In this document: positions 33,214-40,338 of the stretch, piece after piece | Layout of the letters: each line of letters begins with the position of its first letter | Numbering within the stretch: position 1 is the stretch's first letter | Assembly: GCA_043729515.1 (NCBI GenBank) | Contig: JAYTLK010000115.1 | Location: 1 to 40,338, forward strand | DNA length: 40,338 bases | Source: JANXSS01 sp043729515 | Lineage (GTDB): Bacteria > Pseudomonadota > Gammaproteobacteria > Burkholderiales > Burkholderiaceae_D | Direction: 5' to 3' | Position numbers and translations under genes: made by a program | The notes under the pieces: model-generated | What the model was told of the DNA's origin: nothing | What the model saw: only the letters and a program-made list of their open reading frames with translations | The model's database searches: none

Positions 33214-33816
33214 TCACGGCACGATCTTGGCCGACGTGATCAGGACCGGCTTGACCGGCACGTTCTGGTGTTCCCCGCGGTCTGCGGTGGCCACTGCACG
33301 GATGCGGTCGACGATCTCCGCGCCCTTGATGACTTTGCCGAAGACGCAATAACCGGCGCCATCGCGGCCGGGATAATTCAGCATGCTATTGTCAGCGACG
33401 TTGATGAAAAACTGCGCCGTGGCCGAATCCGGATCGGCGGTGCGCGCCATCGCAATCGTGTAGGCGGCATTCTTCAGGCCGTTCTTCGCTTCATTGGGAA
33501 CCGGCGGCCGGGTCGGCTTCTCGTGCATGCCGGCGTCGAAACCGCCACCCTGGATCATGAACCCGTTGATGACGCGATGGAAAATCGTGCCATCGTACTG
33601 GCCGCTTTTGACGTACTGAAGGAAATTGTCGACCGTCTTCGGCGCCAGCGTGGCATCGAGCTCGAGCACGATGTCGCCGGCACTGGTCTTCAAGGCAACG
33701 TGTGGCGCAGCTGCTGAAGTCGCAGCTGGCGGCGCGGCCAAGGCACTTCCTGCGATAGCGCCGATCAGGGTTATGCAGAACAACGAAGCGAAGAGCGTGC
33801 GGCGCGAAAGGGACAT
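33214..33816 (-). CDS. ppiA: Periplasmic peptidyl-prolyl cis-trans isomerase (cyclophilin A type)
   Basis: 200 residues. An N-terminal signal peptide (MSLSRRTLFASLFCITLIG, cleavage likely after ALA about residue 27) directs it to the periplasm. The cyclophilin core is close to PpiB, with FHRVINGFMIQGG and AMARTADPDSATAQFFIN, so the pair looks like a tandem duplication with one copy exported. AGGAA precedes the ATG. It is divergent from cysS. Proline isomerisation of envelope proteins is the expected role. Confidence 0.94.
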   Translation of the reverse strand: MSLSRRTLFASLFCITLIGAIAGSALAAPPAATSAAAPHVALKTSAGDIVLELDATLAPKTVDNFLQYVKSGQYDGTIFHRVINGFMIQGGGFDAGMHEKPTRPPVPNEAKNGLKNAAYTIAMARTADPDSATAQFFINVADNSMLNYPGRDGAGYCVFGKVIKGAEIVDRIRAVATADRGEHQNVPVKPVLITSAKIVP

Positions 33817-33906
33817 GGTCGATTCCTGGAAATGCGGGTCGGTAGAAGGCGATGTCAGGCCAATATGATGCCGATGTAATGCGTGAATCGCCGTTTTTTT
33901 CGGTGC

Positions 33907-33912
33907 TATACT
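33907..33912 (+). promoter_or_regulatory. Candidate -10 box for cysS
   Basis: TATACT in the 210-base divergent region between ppiA and cysS. The best -35 (GTGAAT about 18 bases upstream, 3 of 6) is weak. The start would be near 33919, giving a leader of about 108 bases that contains an upstream open frame. Confidence 0.4.
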
Positions 33913-33940
33913 GCCTGCCGATCGGGCATTTTATCAAACT

Positions 33941-34030
33941 ATGCAATCGCAAGCTTCTGATGAAACTGCCCCAATGTCGCGCATGCTCCGCCAGCTCTGT
34001 GCCGGGCATGACATACAAGAACACCGATGA
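33941..34030 (+). CDS. Possible 29-codon upstream ORF coupled to cysS
   Basis: The frame starts MQSQASDETAPMSRMLRQLC and ends at a TGA that overlaps the cysS ATG (ATGA). It contains a single Cys codon at residue 20. No good ribosome site precedes its ATG, and cysS itself also lacks one. The exact overlap suggests coupling, but a chance open frame in GC-rich DNA cannot be excluded. Confidence 0.25.
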   Translation: MQSQASDETAPMSRMLRQLCAGHDIQEHR

Positions 34031-35472
34031 GCTCCCTGAAAATCTATAACACGCTGGCACGCGAGAAACAGGTGTTTTCGCCGATCGAACCGGGGTCGGT
34101 GCGCATGTATGTCTGCGGCATGACGATCTATGACTACTGCCATATCGGTCATGCGCGCATGATGATGGCTTTCGACGTGGTCTATCGGTGGCTGCGCGCC
34201 AGCGGCTACGCCGTGACCTACGTGCGCAACATCACCGACATCGAAGACAAGATCATCCGACGTGCCATCGAAAACAATGAAACGATCGGTGCGCTGACAG
34301 CGCGCTTCACCCGCTACATGCATGAAGACATCGCCGCGCTGGGCATGCTGCCGCCAACGCATGAGCCGCGCGCCACGGCACATGTACCGCAAATGGTCGA
34401 GATGATCGGTGCCCTGGAAAAAAAAGGGCTGGCCTATGTGGCCGGGGATGGCGACGTCAATTATGCGGTGCGCAATTTCCCGGGATATGGAAAATTGTCC
34501 GGCAAGTCGCTGGACGATCTGCGCGCGGGTGAGCGCGTCGACGTCAATGCCGGCAAGCGCGACCCGCTCGACTTCGTGCTCTGGAAGCACGCCAAGGAAC
34601 ATGAACCGGAAGCGGCAAAATGGGCATCTCCCTGGGGCAGTGGGCGGCCGGGCTGGCACATCGAATGCTCGGCCATGGCCTGCGCCTTGCTGGGCGAACG
34701 CTTCGACATCCACGGCGGCGGCGCTGACCTGCAGTTTCCGCATCACGAAAACGAGATCGCGCAATCGGAAGGTGCGCTTGGCCATCCGTTCGTCAACTAC
34801 TGGATGCACAACGGTTTCCTGCGCGTCGATAATGAAAAGATGTCCAAGTCGCTGGGCAATTTTTTCACGATCCGTGATGTCCTCAAAAGCTACGATCCGG
34901 AGGTACTGCGTTTTTTCATCCTGCGCTCGCATTACCGCAGTCCGCTGAACTATTCCGATGTTCATCTCGACGATGCGCGCCAGGCGCTCACGCGGTTGTA
35001 TACGGCGTTGAACGAGGTTGCAGGCGACGGGCTGCCGCTGGATCATGCCGAGCCGCATGCGCTGCGGTTTGCCGCTGCGATGGATGATGATTTCAACACG
35101 CCCCTGGCGGTCGCCGTCCTGTTCGATCTGGCGGCCGAAGTCAATCGCAGCCGCTTGCCGGCCGCAGCGCGACAACTGCGCGGACTGGCCGCGATCCTCG
35201 GTCTGCTCGAGCGTGCGCCGAAAGCGTTCCTGCAAGCGGCGCCGCGGTGCGTCGAGGCGGTTGGCATTGCCGTGGGTGCATCGACCGCGCAGGCCGCCGG
35301 TGCCGCCCTGTACAACGACAACACCGGCATCGAATCAGCGATTGCGCAGCGCGCCGCTGCAAAGGCGGGCAAGAATTTTACCGAGGCCGACCGCATTCGC
35401 GCGGCACTGCTCGCGCAGGGTGTCGTGCTGGAAGACAAACCGGGTGGGACAACGCAATGGCGAAGGGCCTAG
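34027..35472 (+). CDS. cysS: Cysteine--tRNA ligase
   Basis: 481 residues. Class I synthetase charging tRNA-Cys. The zinc ligand C30 is in YVCGMT, the HIGH motif is CHIGHARM (39-42), further zinc ligands lie in WHIECSAM and HHENE, and KMSKS is at 271-275. A C-terminal helical DALR-like domain follows, with a moderately Ala-rich stretch about 390-450. The N-terminus MSSLKIYNTLAREK fits family starts. It overlaps the downstream glycosylase gene by 16 bases, beginning a cysS-glycosylase-accA-tilS operon. Confidence 0.97.
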   Translation: MSSLKIYNTLAREKQVFSPIEPGSVRMYVCGMTIYDYCHIGHARMMMAFDVVYRWLRASGYAVTYVRNITDIEDKIIRRAIENNETIGALTARFTRYMHEDIAALGMLPPTHEPRATAHVPQMVEMIGALEKKGLAYVAGDGDVNYAVRNFPGYGKLSGKSLDDLRAGERVDVNAGKRDPLDFVLWKHAKEHEPEAAKWASPWGSGRPGWHIECSAMACALLGERFDIHGGGADLQFPHHENEIAQSEGALGHPFVNYWMHNGFLRVDNEKMSKSLGNFFTIRDVLKSYDPEVLRFFILRSHYRSPLNYSDVHLDDARQALTRLYTALNEVAGDGLPLDHAEPHALRFAAAMDDDFNTPLAVAVLFDLAAEVNRSRLPAAARQLRGLAAILGLLERAPKAFLQAAPRCVEAVGIAVGASTAQAAGAALYNDNTGIESAIAQRAAAKAGKNFTEADRIRAALLAQGVVLEDKPGGTTQWRRA

Positions 35473-36137
35473 ACGACATGGCGATGGCGACTTCGGCTGG
35501 CACGACCTCGACTGCGATCCGGCATGCGCCTGCCTATTGGAACGAGGCGAAGGTGGAACTGATGCGCCGTGACCGTATCATGCGCAAGCTGATTCCCCAG
35601 TTCGGCGACCTGCAATTGGTCGGTCGGGCCGATCCCTTCATGACACTGGCCCGCTCGATCGTCGGTCAGCAGATCTCGATCAAGGCTGCTGAAGCCGTCT
35701 GGCAACGCCTGTTGCTGCTATGCCCGAAATGCACGCCGGCCCAAGTCGTGAAAGCCGGCGACACGCTGGCCAGTTGCGGCCTCTCCAAACGCAAGGCGGA
35801 ATACATCCTCGATCTGGCCGAGCACTTCAAGGCACGGCGCGTACATGCCGACGCCTGGATCACGATGGACGATGAAGACGTGATCGCGGAACTGATTCAG
35901 ATCCGCGGTATCGGCAGGTGGACGGCCGAGATGTTCCTGATTTTTAATTTGCTGCGGCCAAACATCCTGCCGCTCGACGATGTCGGCCTGTTGAAAGGCA
36001 TCAGCGTGAATTATTTCTCCGGCGAGCCGGTGTCGCGCAGCGATGCGCGCGAAGTCTCGGCCAATTGGGAGCCGTTCCGCACCGTTGCTACGTGGTATCT
36101 GTGGCGCAGTCTCGAGCCGCTACCCGTAGAATATTGA
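35457..36137 (+). CDS. DNA-3-methyladenine glycosylase II (AlkA-type, HhH-GPD)
   Basis: 226 residues from ATG 35457; an in-frame ATG at 35478 is a second possibility. HhH-GPD fold: RSIVGQQISIKAAEAVW (about 66-82), the helix-hairpin-helix IQIRGIGRWTAEMF (147-160) and the catalytic Asp in LPLDDVGLLKG (174 or 175). It removes alkylated bases such as 3-methyladenine. It lacks the extra N-terminal domain of E. coli AlkA (282 aa), matching the shorter AlkA-like group. Embedded between cysS and accA. Confidence 0.9.
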   Translation: MAKGLDDMAMATSAGTTSTAIRHAPAYWNEAKVELMRRDRIMRKLIPQFGDLQLVGRADPFMTLARSIVGQQISIKAAEAVWQRLLLLCPKCTPAQVVKAGDTLASCGLSKRKAEYILDLAEHFKARRVHADAWITMDDEDVIAELIQIRGIGRWTAEMFLIFNLLRPNILPLDDVGLLKGISVNYFSGEPVSRSDAREVSANWEPFRTVATWYLWRSLEPLPVEY

Positions 36138-36158
36138 CGTCGTACAAAAAGGAATGCC

Positions 36159-37142
36159 ATGAGCACGATCTCCAAGCCCAGCTTTCTCGGTTTCGAACAA
36201 CCGATCGCCGAACTCGAATCGAAGATCGAGGAACTGCGCTTCGTGCAGGACGATTCCGCAGTCGATATTTCGGAAGAAATCGATCGTCTGTCCAAGAAGA
36301 GCCAGCAGCTCACAAAAGACATCTACGCCAAGCTCACCCCCTGGCAGGTGTCGCAGATCGCCCGGCATCCGCAGCGGCCGTACACGATGGACTACATCAA
36401 TGAGATCTTCACCGATTTTCATGAGCTGCATGGCGACCGTTGTTACGCCGATGACCTGTCGATCATCGGCGGCCTGGCGCGTTTCAACGGACAGGCCTGC
36501 ATGGTGATCGGCCATCAGAAGGGACGCGACACCAAGGAACGCGCGCTGCGCAATTTCGGCATGCCCAAGCCCGAGGGATATCGCAAGGCGATGCGGCTCA
36601 TGAAGCTGGCCGAGAAATTCAATCTGCCGGTGTTTACCTTCGTCGATACGCCGGGCGCGTTTCCCGGCATCGATGCCGAGGAGCGCGGGCAATCGGAAGC
36701 GATCGGCCATAATCTGTACGTGATGGCGGAATTGAAGGTGCCGCTGATTGCCACCATCATCGGCGAAGGCGGCTCGGGCGGCGCACTGGCAATCGCCGTC
36801 GGCGACGCGGTATTGATGCTGCAGTACGCCACCTATTCGGTGATCTCGCCGGAAGGTTGTGCCTCGATTCTCTGGAAGACGGCCGAGCGGGCGTCGGATG
36901 CAGCCGAGGCGCTGGGGCTGACCGCGCACCGATTGAAGGCGATGAACCTGATCGACAAGATCGTCTCCGAACCTGTTGGCGGGGCGCATCGAGATCCGAA
37001 GCAGATGGCCGCCATGCTCAAGCGGGCGCTGGCCGATACGCTGCGTCAGTTCCAGGGCGTGAAGACCCGCGATCTGCTCACGGCCCGCCATGACAAACTC
37101 ATGAGCCTCGGCAAATTCAAGGAAATCGCGGCACCGGAATGA
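36159..37142 (+). CDS. accA: Acetyl-CoA carboxylase carboxyltransferase subunit alpha
   Basis: 327 residues. With AccD it transfers the carboxyl group from biotin to acetyl-CoA, giving malonyl-CoA for fatty acid synthesis. The N-terminal helical part is PSFLGFEQPIAELESKIEEL, and the crotonase-like core includes DRCYADDLSIIGGLARFNG, PVFTFVDTPGAFPGIDAEERG, the oxyanion glycine run GEGGSGGALAI and SVISPEGCASILWK. AAGGA is 5 bases before the ATG. Its stop overlaps tilS as ATGA. Confidence 0.97.
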   Translation: MSTISKPSFLGFEQPIAELESKIEELRFVQDDSAVDISEEIDRLSKKSQQLTKDIYAKLTPWQVSQIARHPQRPYTMDYINEIFTDFHELHGDRCYADDLSIIGGLARFNGQACMVIGHQKGRDTKERALRNFGMPKPEGYRKAMRLMKLAEKFNLPVFTFVDTPGAFPGIDAEERGQSEAIGHNLYVMAELKVPLIATIIGEGGSGGALAIAVGDAVLMLQYATYSVISPEGCASILWKTAERASDAAEALGLTAHRLKAMNLIDKIVSEPVGGAHRDPKQMAAMLKRALADTLRQFQGVKTRDLLTARHDKLMSLGKFKEIAAPE

Positions 37143-38650
37143 AGCAGGGCGACACCCTCGCGCAGATTGCGCAGGCGCTTGGCACGGTTGCAGACAAGGT
37201 TTTTTTGCCGACCGATGGCAAGGAAGTCACCCGCGCCATGGCGGTTGGCTGCAGTGGCGGCCTCGATTCCTCGGTGCTGCTGTACGCGGCGCAACGGCAT
37301 GCAGCTGCCCACGGCATTCGCCTGCATGCATTCCACATCCATCATGGTTTGTCAGACCAGGCCGATGCCTGGGAGGCGCACGTGCGACGGCAGGCGGCGC
37401 AACATGGAATCGCCTTCGACACGCGCCGCATCGATGTCGCCGGGCAGGGCAATGGCACCGGCACCGAGGATGCGTCGCGCACTGGCCGGTATGCCGCGCT
37501 CGGCGCTTTGTGCCGGGAACATGACGTGCCGCTTCTGCTGGTGGCGCATCATCAGGACGACCAGGCCGAGACGGTGCTGTTGCAACTCTTGCGCGGCTCT
37601 GGCGTGGCCGGCTTGTCAGGCATGGACACCTGCAATACGGCGCCATCGCTGCTCGGGCACGCGACGCTCTGGATGGCGCGGCCGATGCTGGCATTGTCTC
37701 GCAGCAGCCTGGTGGAACTCGCTACCGAATGCGCCATCGACCATGTGGAAGATCCGTCCAACACCGATCCGAGATTTGCCCGCAACGCGCTGCGCCATCA
37801 GGTCATGCCCGTGCTGGAAGCCGCATTTCCCGGATTCGCGCAACGGTTTGCCCGCAGCGCGCAGCACGCGCAGGCAGCGCAGGCACTCTTGATTTCGCTT
37901 GCGCAGGAAGACCTGGTGCGCTGTGCTGACGGCGATGCGCTGCTGCTATCGACGTTGAGGCAACTCGATGCAGCCCGCATCGACAATCTGTTGCGCTACT
38001 GGTTCGGCCGACAGGGCAAGCGCATGCCGTCGACGGCGTGGCTGGCGCAGTTGCGCAGCCAGCTCTTCGGCGCGAGACCGGATGCGCAGATCCTGGTCAT
38101 TCACCCGGATTGCGAACTGCATCGTCACCGCGATCGGATCGTCATGACCGAGCGCAGCCGCGCATCTGCTGCGGTGCAGGCGCCCCTTGTGTTCGAATGG
38201 GATGGCAGTGATGCGATGGCATTTCCGACCTATGGCGGGACGCTGCATTTCGACGCAGCCGAGGAAGGCCTGGATGCAGTCTGGTTGCGTGCACAACGCC
38301 TGGCGCTGCAATGGCGCAGTGCCGGCTTCCGCTTGAAGCCGGCCGCCAACCGGGCCACGCGCAGCCTGAAGTATCACTATCAGGCGGCAGACATTCCTGC
38401 CTGGGAGCGGGCCCGTCTGCCATTGGTCACTTTGGCGCAGGCACCGACTGCCGGAAGCGTCACGCCGATGGCCGCCGACGACAGCGCCTTGCTTGCGCTC
38501 GGCCTGGCAGAGGCGATGCCGGACAACGCACGACCTTTGCCGCCGCTTTTATACGCCGCTGGCATCGGCATGGAGTGTCATTATTTTGCAGCAGGTCCCG
38601 GTTCCCGCGTCGTGCTGCGTTGGGAAGGCGATCGGCATCAACCCGACTGA
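37139..38650 (+). CDS. tilS: tRNA(Ile)-lysidine synthase
   Basis: 503 residues. ATP-dependent addition of lysine to C34 of tRNA-Ile(CAU), so it reads AUA. The PP-loop SGGLDSS (39-45) binds ATP; FHIHHGLSDQAD, VAHHQDDQAETVLLQLLRG and NALRHQVMPVLE are the conserved N-terminal motifs. The C-terminal TilS domain (RSAGFRLKP to WERARLPLV) recognises the acceptor stem. The accA-tilS order is common in proteobacteria. A 219-base gap follows, before lysC. Confidence 0.95.
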   Translation: MKQGDTLAQIAQALGTVADKVFLPTDGKEVTRAMAVGCSGGLDSSVLLYAAQRHAAAHGIRLHAFHIHHGLSDQADAWEAHVRRQAAQHGIAFDTRRIDVAGQGNGTGTEDASRTGRYAALGALCREHDVPLLLVAHHQDDQAETVLLQLLRGSGVAGLSGMDTCNTAPSLLGHATLWMARPMLALSRSSLVELATECAIDHVEDPSNTDPRFARNALRHQVMPVLEAAFPGFAQRFARSAQHAQAAQALLISLAQEDLVRCADGDALLLSTLRQLDAARIDNLLRYWFGRQGKRMPSTAWLAQLRSQLFGARPDAQILVIHPDCELHRHRDRIVMTERSRASAAVQAPLVFEWDGSDAMAFPTYGGTLHFDAAEEGLDAVWLRAQRLALQWRSAGFRLKPAANRATRSLKYHYQAADIPAWERARLPLVTLAQAPTAGSVTPMAADDSALLALGLAEAMPDNARPLPPLLYAAGIGMECHYFAAGPGSRVVLRWEGDRHQPD

Positions 38651-38679
38651 AACGACGTTGCCTCGGGGTGCCCCTGCTA

Positions 38680-38708
38680 TTGTCATTTTGCGTTGCAACA
38701 TGTAAAGT
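38680..38708 (+). promoter_or_regulatory. Candidate sigma-70 promoter of lysC
   Basis: TTGTCA (-35, 5 of 6), 17-base spacer, TAAAGT (-10, 4 of 6), 30 bases after the tilS stop. A start near 38715 would give a leader of about 155 bases holding the hairpins at 38732-38789. Confidence 0.55.
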
Positions 38709-38731
38709 CGAGGGTTGTTCCGGCGTTTTAA

Positions 38732-38789
38732 AGGCCCGGTTTTCAGGCCAGTTCAACGGACCGGGCCTAAAGGTCTAGCTGTAGCCCGG
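38732..38789 (+). promoter_or_regulatory. lysC leader with two mutually exclusive hairpins
   Basis: Segment A AGGCCCGGT (38732-38740) pairs perfectly with segment B ACCGGGCCT (38760-38768). B can instead pair with segment C TAGCCCGG (38782-38789) with one bulged C. A-B and B-C therefore cannot form together. A short CTTTATAT follows C. The layout resembles an attenuator or antiterminator, but no known lysine riboswitch core is recognisable and the U tract is poor. The rest of the gap up to 38869 is otherwise plain. Confidence 0.45.
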
Positions 38790-38869
38790 CTTTATATCCC
38801 CGCGTTTTAGCCGCGCTCATCAACCATCACCCGCAATCGCATCCTGATTCACATTTCCCGGTAATTTTC

Positions 38870-40123
38870 ATGGCATTGATCGTTCACAAATACGGCGGCA
38901 CGTCGATGGGCTCGACCGAGCGCATCCGCAACGTGGCGCGGCGCGTCGCCAAGTGGCATGACGCCGGTTATCAGGTCGTGGTGGTTCCTTCGGCCATGTC
39001 TGGCGAGACCAATCGCCTGATTGGCCTGGCGCGCGAGATCATGGCGGAACCCGACCCGCGCGAACTCGACATGCTGGCCTCGACCGGCGAACAGGTTTCG
39101 GTCGCCTTGCTGGCCATGGCCTTGCAGGCGATCGGCAAGGATGCCGTGTCCTATGCCGGCTGGCAGGTGCCGATCCTGACCGACTCGGCGTTCACGAAAG
39201 CGCGCATCCAGTCGATCGACGATGTCAGGATACGGCGCGATCTGGACGCCGGGCGGATCGTGATCGTCACCGGCTTCCAAGGCGTGGATGCCGACGGCAA
39301 CATCGCCACGCTCGGGCGCGGCGGCTCCGACACGTCGGCCGTGGCAGTTGCCGTGGCAATGAAGGCACAGGAGTGCCTGATCTATACCGATGTCGACGGT
39401 GTCTACACCACTGACCCGCGGGTGGTGTCGGATGCACGGCGGCTCAAGACCGTGACTTTCGAGGAAATGCTGGAAATGGCCTCGCTCGGCTCGAAGGTGC
39501 TGCAGATCCGCTCGGTCGAATTCGCCGGTAACTACAAGATGCCGACCCGCGTGCTGTCGTCGCTGACCGATCCCCTGATTCCGCTGGCCGAAGAAAGCAT
39601 CTCCGGCACCCTGATTTCGTTTGAGGAAGAGAACAACATGGAGCAAGCTGCAATCACCGGCATCGCCTTCAACCGCGATGAAGCCAAGATCACCGTCCTT
39701 GGCGTGCCGGACCGTCCGGGCATCGCGTTCCAGATCCTGGGGCCGATTTCGGATGCCAACATCGAAGTCGACATGATCATCCAGAACCAGTCGGTGGCCG
39801 GCAAGACCGACTTCACTTTCACGGTAGGACGGGGGGAATTCAACCAGGCGATGGGCGTGTTGACCGGCAGCGTCCGGGACACGATCGGCGCAGCCAGCAT
39901 CACGGGCGACGCCAAGGTATCGAAGGTGTCGGTGGTGGGCGTGGGCATGCGCAGCCACGTTGGCATTGCCTCCCAGATGTTTCGCACGCTGTCGGAAGAG
40001 GGCATCAACATCCTGATGATCTCGACCTCGGAGATCAAGATTTCGGTGCTGATCGACGAGAAATACATGGAACTGGCAGTGCGTGCATTGCACAAGGCAT
40101 TCGGGCTGGAAGGCGCGGATTGA
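38870..40123 (+). CDS. lysC: Aspartate kinase
   Basis: 417 residues. It phosphorylates aspartate, the entry to lysine, threonine, methionine and diaminopimelate synthesis. The kinase domain has KYGGTSMGS at the N-terminus and GRGGSDTSAVAVA near residue 145. Two ACT domains fill the C-terminal third (MEQAAITGIAFNRDEAKITV and VSVVGVGMRSHVGIASQMF), the sites for feedback by lysine/threonine. Length and layout match the Corynebacterium/Bacillus-II type, which is made as alpha and beta subunits from one gene. Its own leader suggests separate control from tilS. Confidence 0.96.
   Translation: MALIVHKYGGTSMGSTERIRNVARRVAKWHDAGYQVVVVPSAMSGETNRLIGLAREIMAEPDPRELDMLASTGEQVSVALLAMALQAIGKDAVSYAGWQVPILTDSAFTKARIQSIDDVRIRRDLDAGRIVIVTGFQGVDADGNIATLGRGGSDTSAVAVAVAMKAQECLIYTDVDGVYTTDPRVVSDARRLKTVTFEEMLEMASLGSKVLQIRSVEFAGNYKMPTRVLSSLTDPLIPLAEESISGTLISFEEENNMEQAAITGIAFNRDEAKITVLGVPDRPGIAFQILGPISDANIEVDMIIQNQSVAGKTDFTFTVGRGEFNQAMGVLTGSVRDTIGAASITGDAKVSKVSVVGVGMRSHVGIASQMFRTLSEEGINILMISTSEIKISVLIDEKYMELAVRALHKAFGLEGAD
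39622..39640 (+). promoter_or_regulatory. Internal ribosome site and start codon for an aspartate kinase beta subunit
   Basis: GAGGAAGAG stands about 8 bases before an in-frame ATG (39638, Met257). Translation from it gives 161 residues starting MEQAAITGIAFNRDEAK, i.e. just the two ACT domains. The C. glutamicum beta subunit starts at the equivalent place with a very similar sequence (known for that family). The site is stronger than the one before the main lysC start. Confidence 0.6.
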
Positions 40124-40137
40124 GTTGTAGCGGACGT

Positions 40138-40160
40138 TGCTGCCGGAGCGCACGGCAGCA
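40138..40160 (+). terminator. Hairpin after lysC, possible terminator
   Basis: Perfect 8-bp stem TGCTGCCG / CGGCAGCA with a 7-base loop, 14 bases past the lysC stop. No T run follows; the next bases form the -35 box of the tRNA-Ser promoter. Confidence 0.45.
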
Positions 40161-40189
40161 TTGACCTGCGTGGTCTGAAAAGCTATCAT
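40161..40189 (+). promoter_or_regulatory. Sigma-70 promoter of tRNA-Ser
   Basis: TTGACC (-35, 5 of 6), 17-base spacer, TATCAT (-10, 5 of 6), followed by a GC-rich region typical of stringently controlled tRNA promoters. The start would lie near 40196, about 50 bases before the tRNA. Confidence 0.8.
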
Positions 40190-40244
40190 GCGATGCGCTG
40201 GCGGTTTCGCCGGCGCGGCGGGGAGAGACTCTCGCCGACCGTGT

Positions 40245-40338
40245 GGAGACGTGGCCGAGTGGTCGAAGGCACTCCCCTGCTAAGGGAGCATACGGGCTTA
40301 AACCTGTATCAAGGGTTCGACTCCCTTCGTCTCCGCCA
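40245..40338 (+). tRNA. tRNA-Ser (anticodon GCT)
   Basis: 94 bases including an encoded CCA, ending at the last base of the window. Acceptor stem GGAGACG/CGTCTCC with discriminator G, anticodon stem CTCCC/GGGAG with loop CTGCTAA giving anticodon GCT (reads AGC/AGU), a long class II variable arm (CATACGGGCTTAAACCTGTATC), and T-arm AAGGGTTCGACTCCCTT. Confidence 0.97.

Noticed and set aside
33934..35235. 433-codon open frame antisense to cysS
   Set aside because: Same reason; cysS has all catalytic motifs on the plus strand.
38732..38789. Lysine riboswitch upstream of lysC
   Set aside because: The region is too short and lacks the five-helix core and conserved junction bases; only a simple two-hairpin switch is visible.
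38849..40189. 446-codon open frame antisense to lysC
   Set aside because: Mirror of a clearly conserved gene; His/Arg/Asp-rich composition typical of antisense translation.
1..40338. Mobile element, prophage or defence island
   Set aside because: No transposase, integrase, terminal repeats, restriction or toxin-antitoxin genes are seen; both tRNA genes have intact ends with no duplicated attachment site inside the window.

Overview
This window is a GC-rich (roughly 60% by eye) chromosomal segment of housekeeping genes. The gene order (surE-pcm-nlpD-rpoS; ndk-rlmN-pilF-rodZ-ispG-hisS-yfgM-bamB-der-hfq-hflX-hflK-hflC-hisZ-purA; rnr-rlmB; cysS-accA-tilS) and the protein sequences fit a betaproteobacterium of the order Burkholderiales, most likely Oxalobacteraceae. 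The family assignment is inference from gene order and sequence character, not a database result. No mobile element, prophage, CRISPR array, rRNA gene or obvious island is visible.

Layout. Positions 1-556 hold a truncated PP2C-type phosphatase on the minus strand, followed by a DUF465 small protein overlapping a DinG/YoaA-type helicase. A convergent quinone oxidoreductase with a candidate TetR-type operator comes next. Positions 4345-8391 carry the stationary-phase block surE-pcm-nlpD-rpoS, then rlmD, which converges on a Bax-inhibitor-1 family membrane protein. Positions 10875-20487 run ndk, rlmN, a type IV pilus TPR lipoprotein gene, rodZ, ispG, hisS, yfgM, bamB and der. Most of these are separated by a few bases or overlap, so this is probably one or a few long transcripts. 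Positions 20667-27491 hold hfq-hflX-hflK-hflC, then hisZ-purA and a phosphoribosyltransferase, closed by a strong bidirectional terminator shared with a minus-strand tRNA-Leu(CAG). Positions 27870-31838 are rnr-rlmB-cysE. A minus-strand group (two cyclophilins and lpxH, 31849-33816) diverges from cysS-glycosylase-accA-tilS (34027-38650). Then come lysC with its own promoter and leader, and tRNA-Ser(GCT), which ends exactly at the window edge.

The genes cover stress and stationary-phase control (rpoS, hfq, surE, pcm), envelope assembly (bamB, yfgM, rodZ, nlpD, lpxH, periplasmic cyclophilin), RNA modification and decay (rlmD, rlmN, rlmB, tilS, rnr), translation (hisS, cysS, two tRNAs, der, hflX) and biosynthesis (ispG, purA, hisZ, cysE, accA, lysC).

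I found no new multi-gene system. The points worth a second look are small: a possible CTG start of lpxH overlapping the ppiB stop, an internal start in lysC for a separate regulatory subunit, a lysC leader with two mutually exclusive hairpins, coupled upstream ORFs before cysS and nlpD, a HisRS with a linker insertion and His-rich tail, an RpoS with about 100 extra N-terminal residues, and a palindromic operator upstream of the quinone oxidoreductase.
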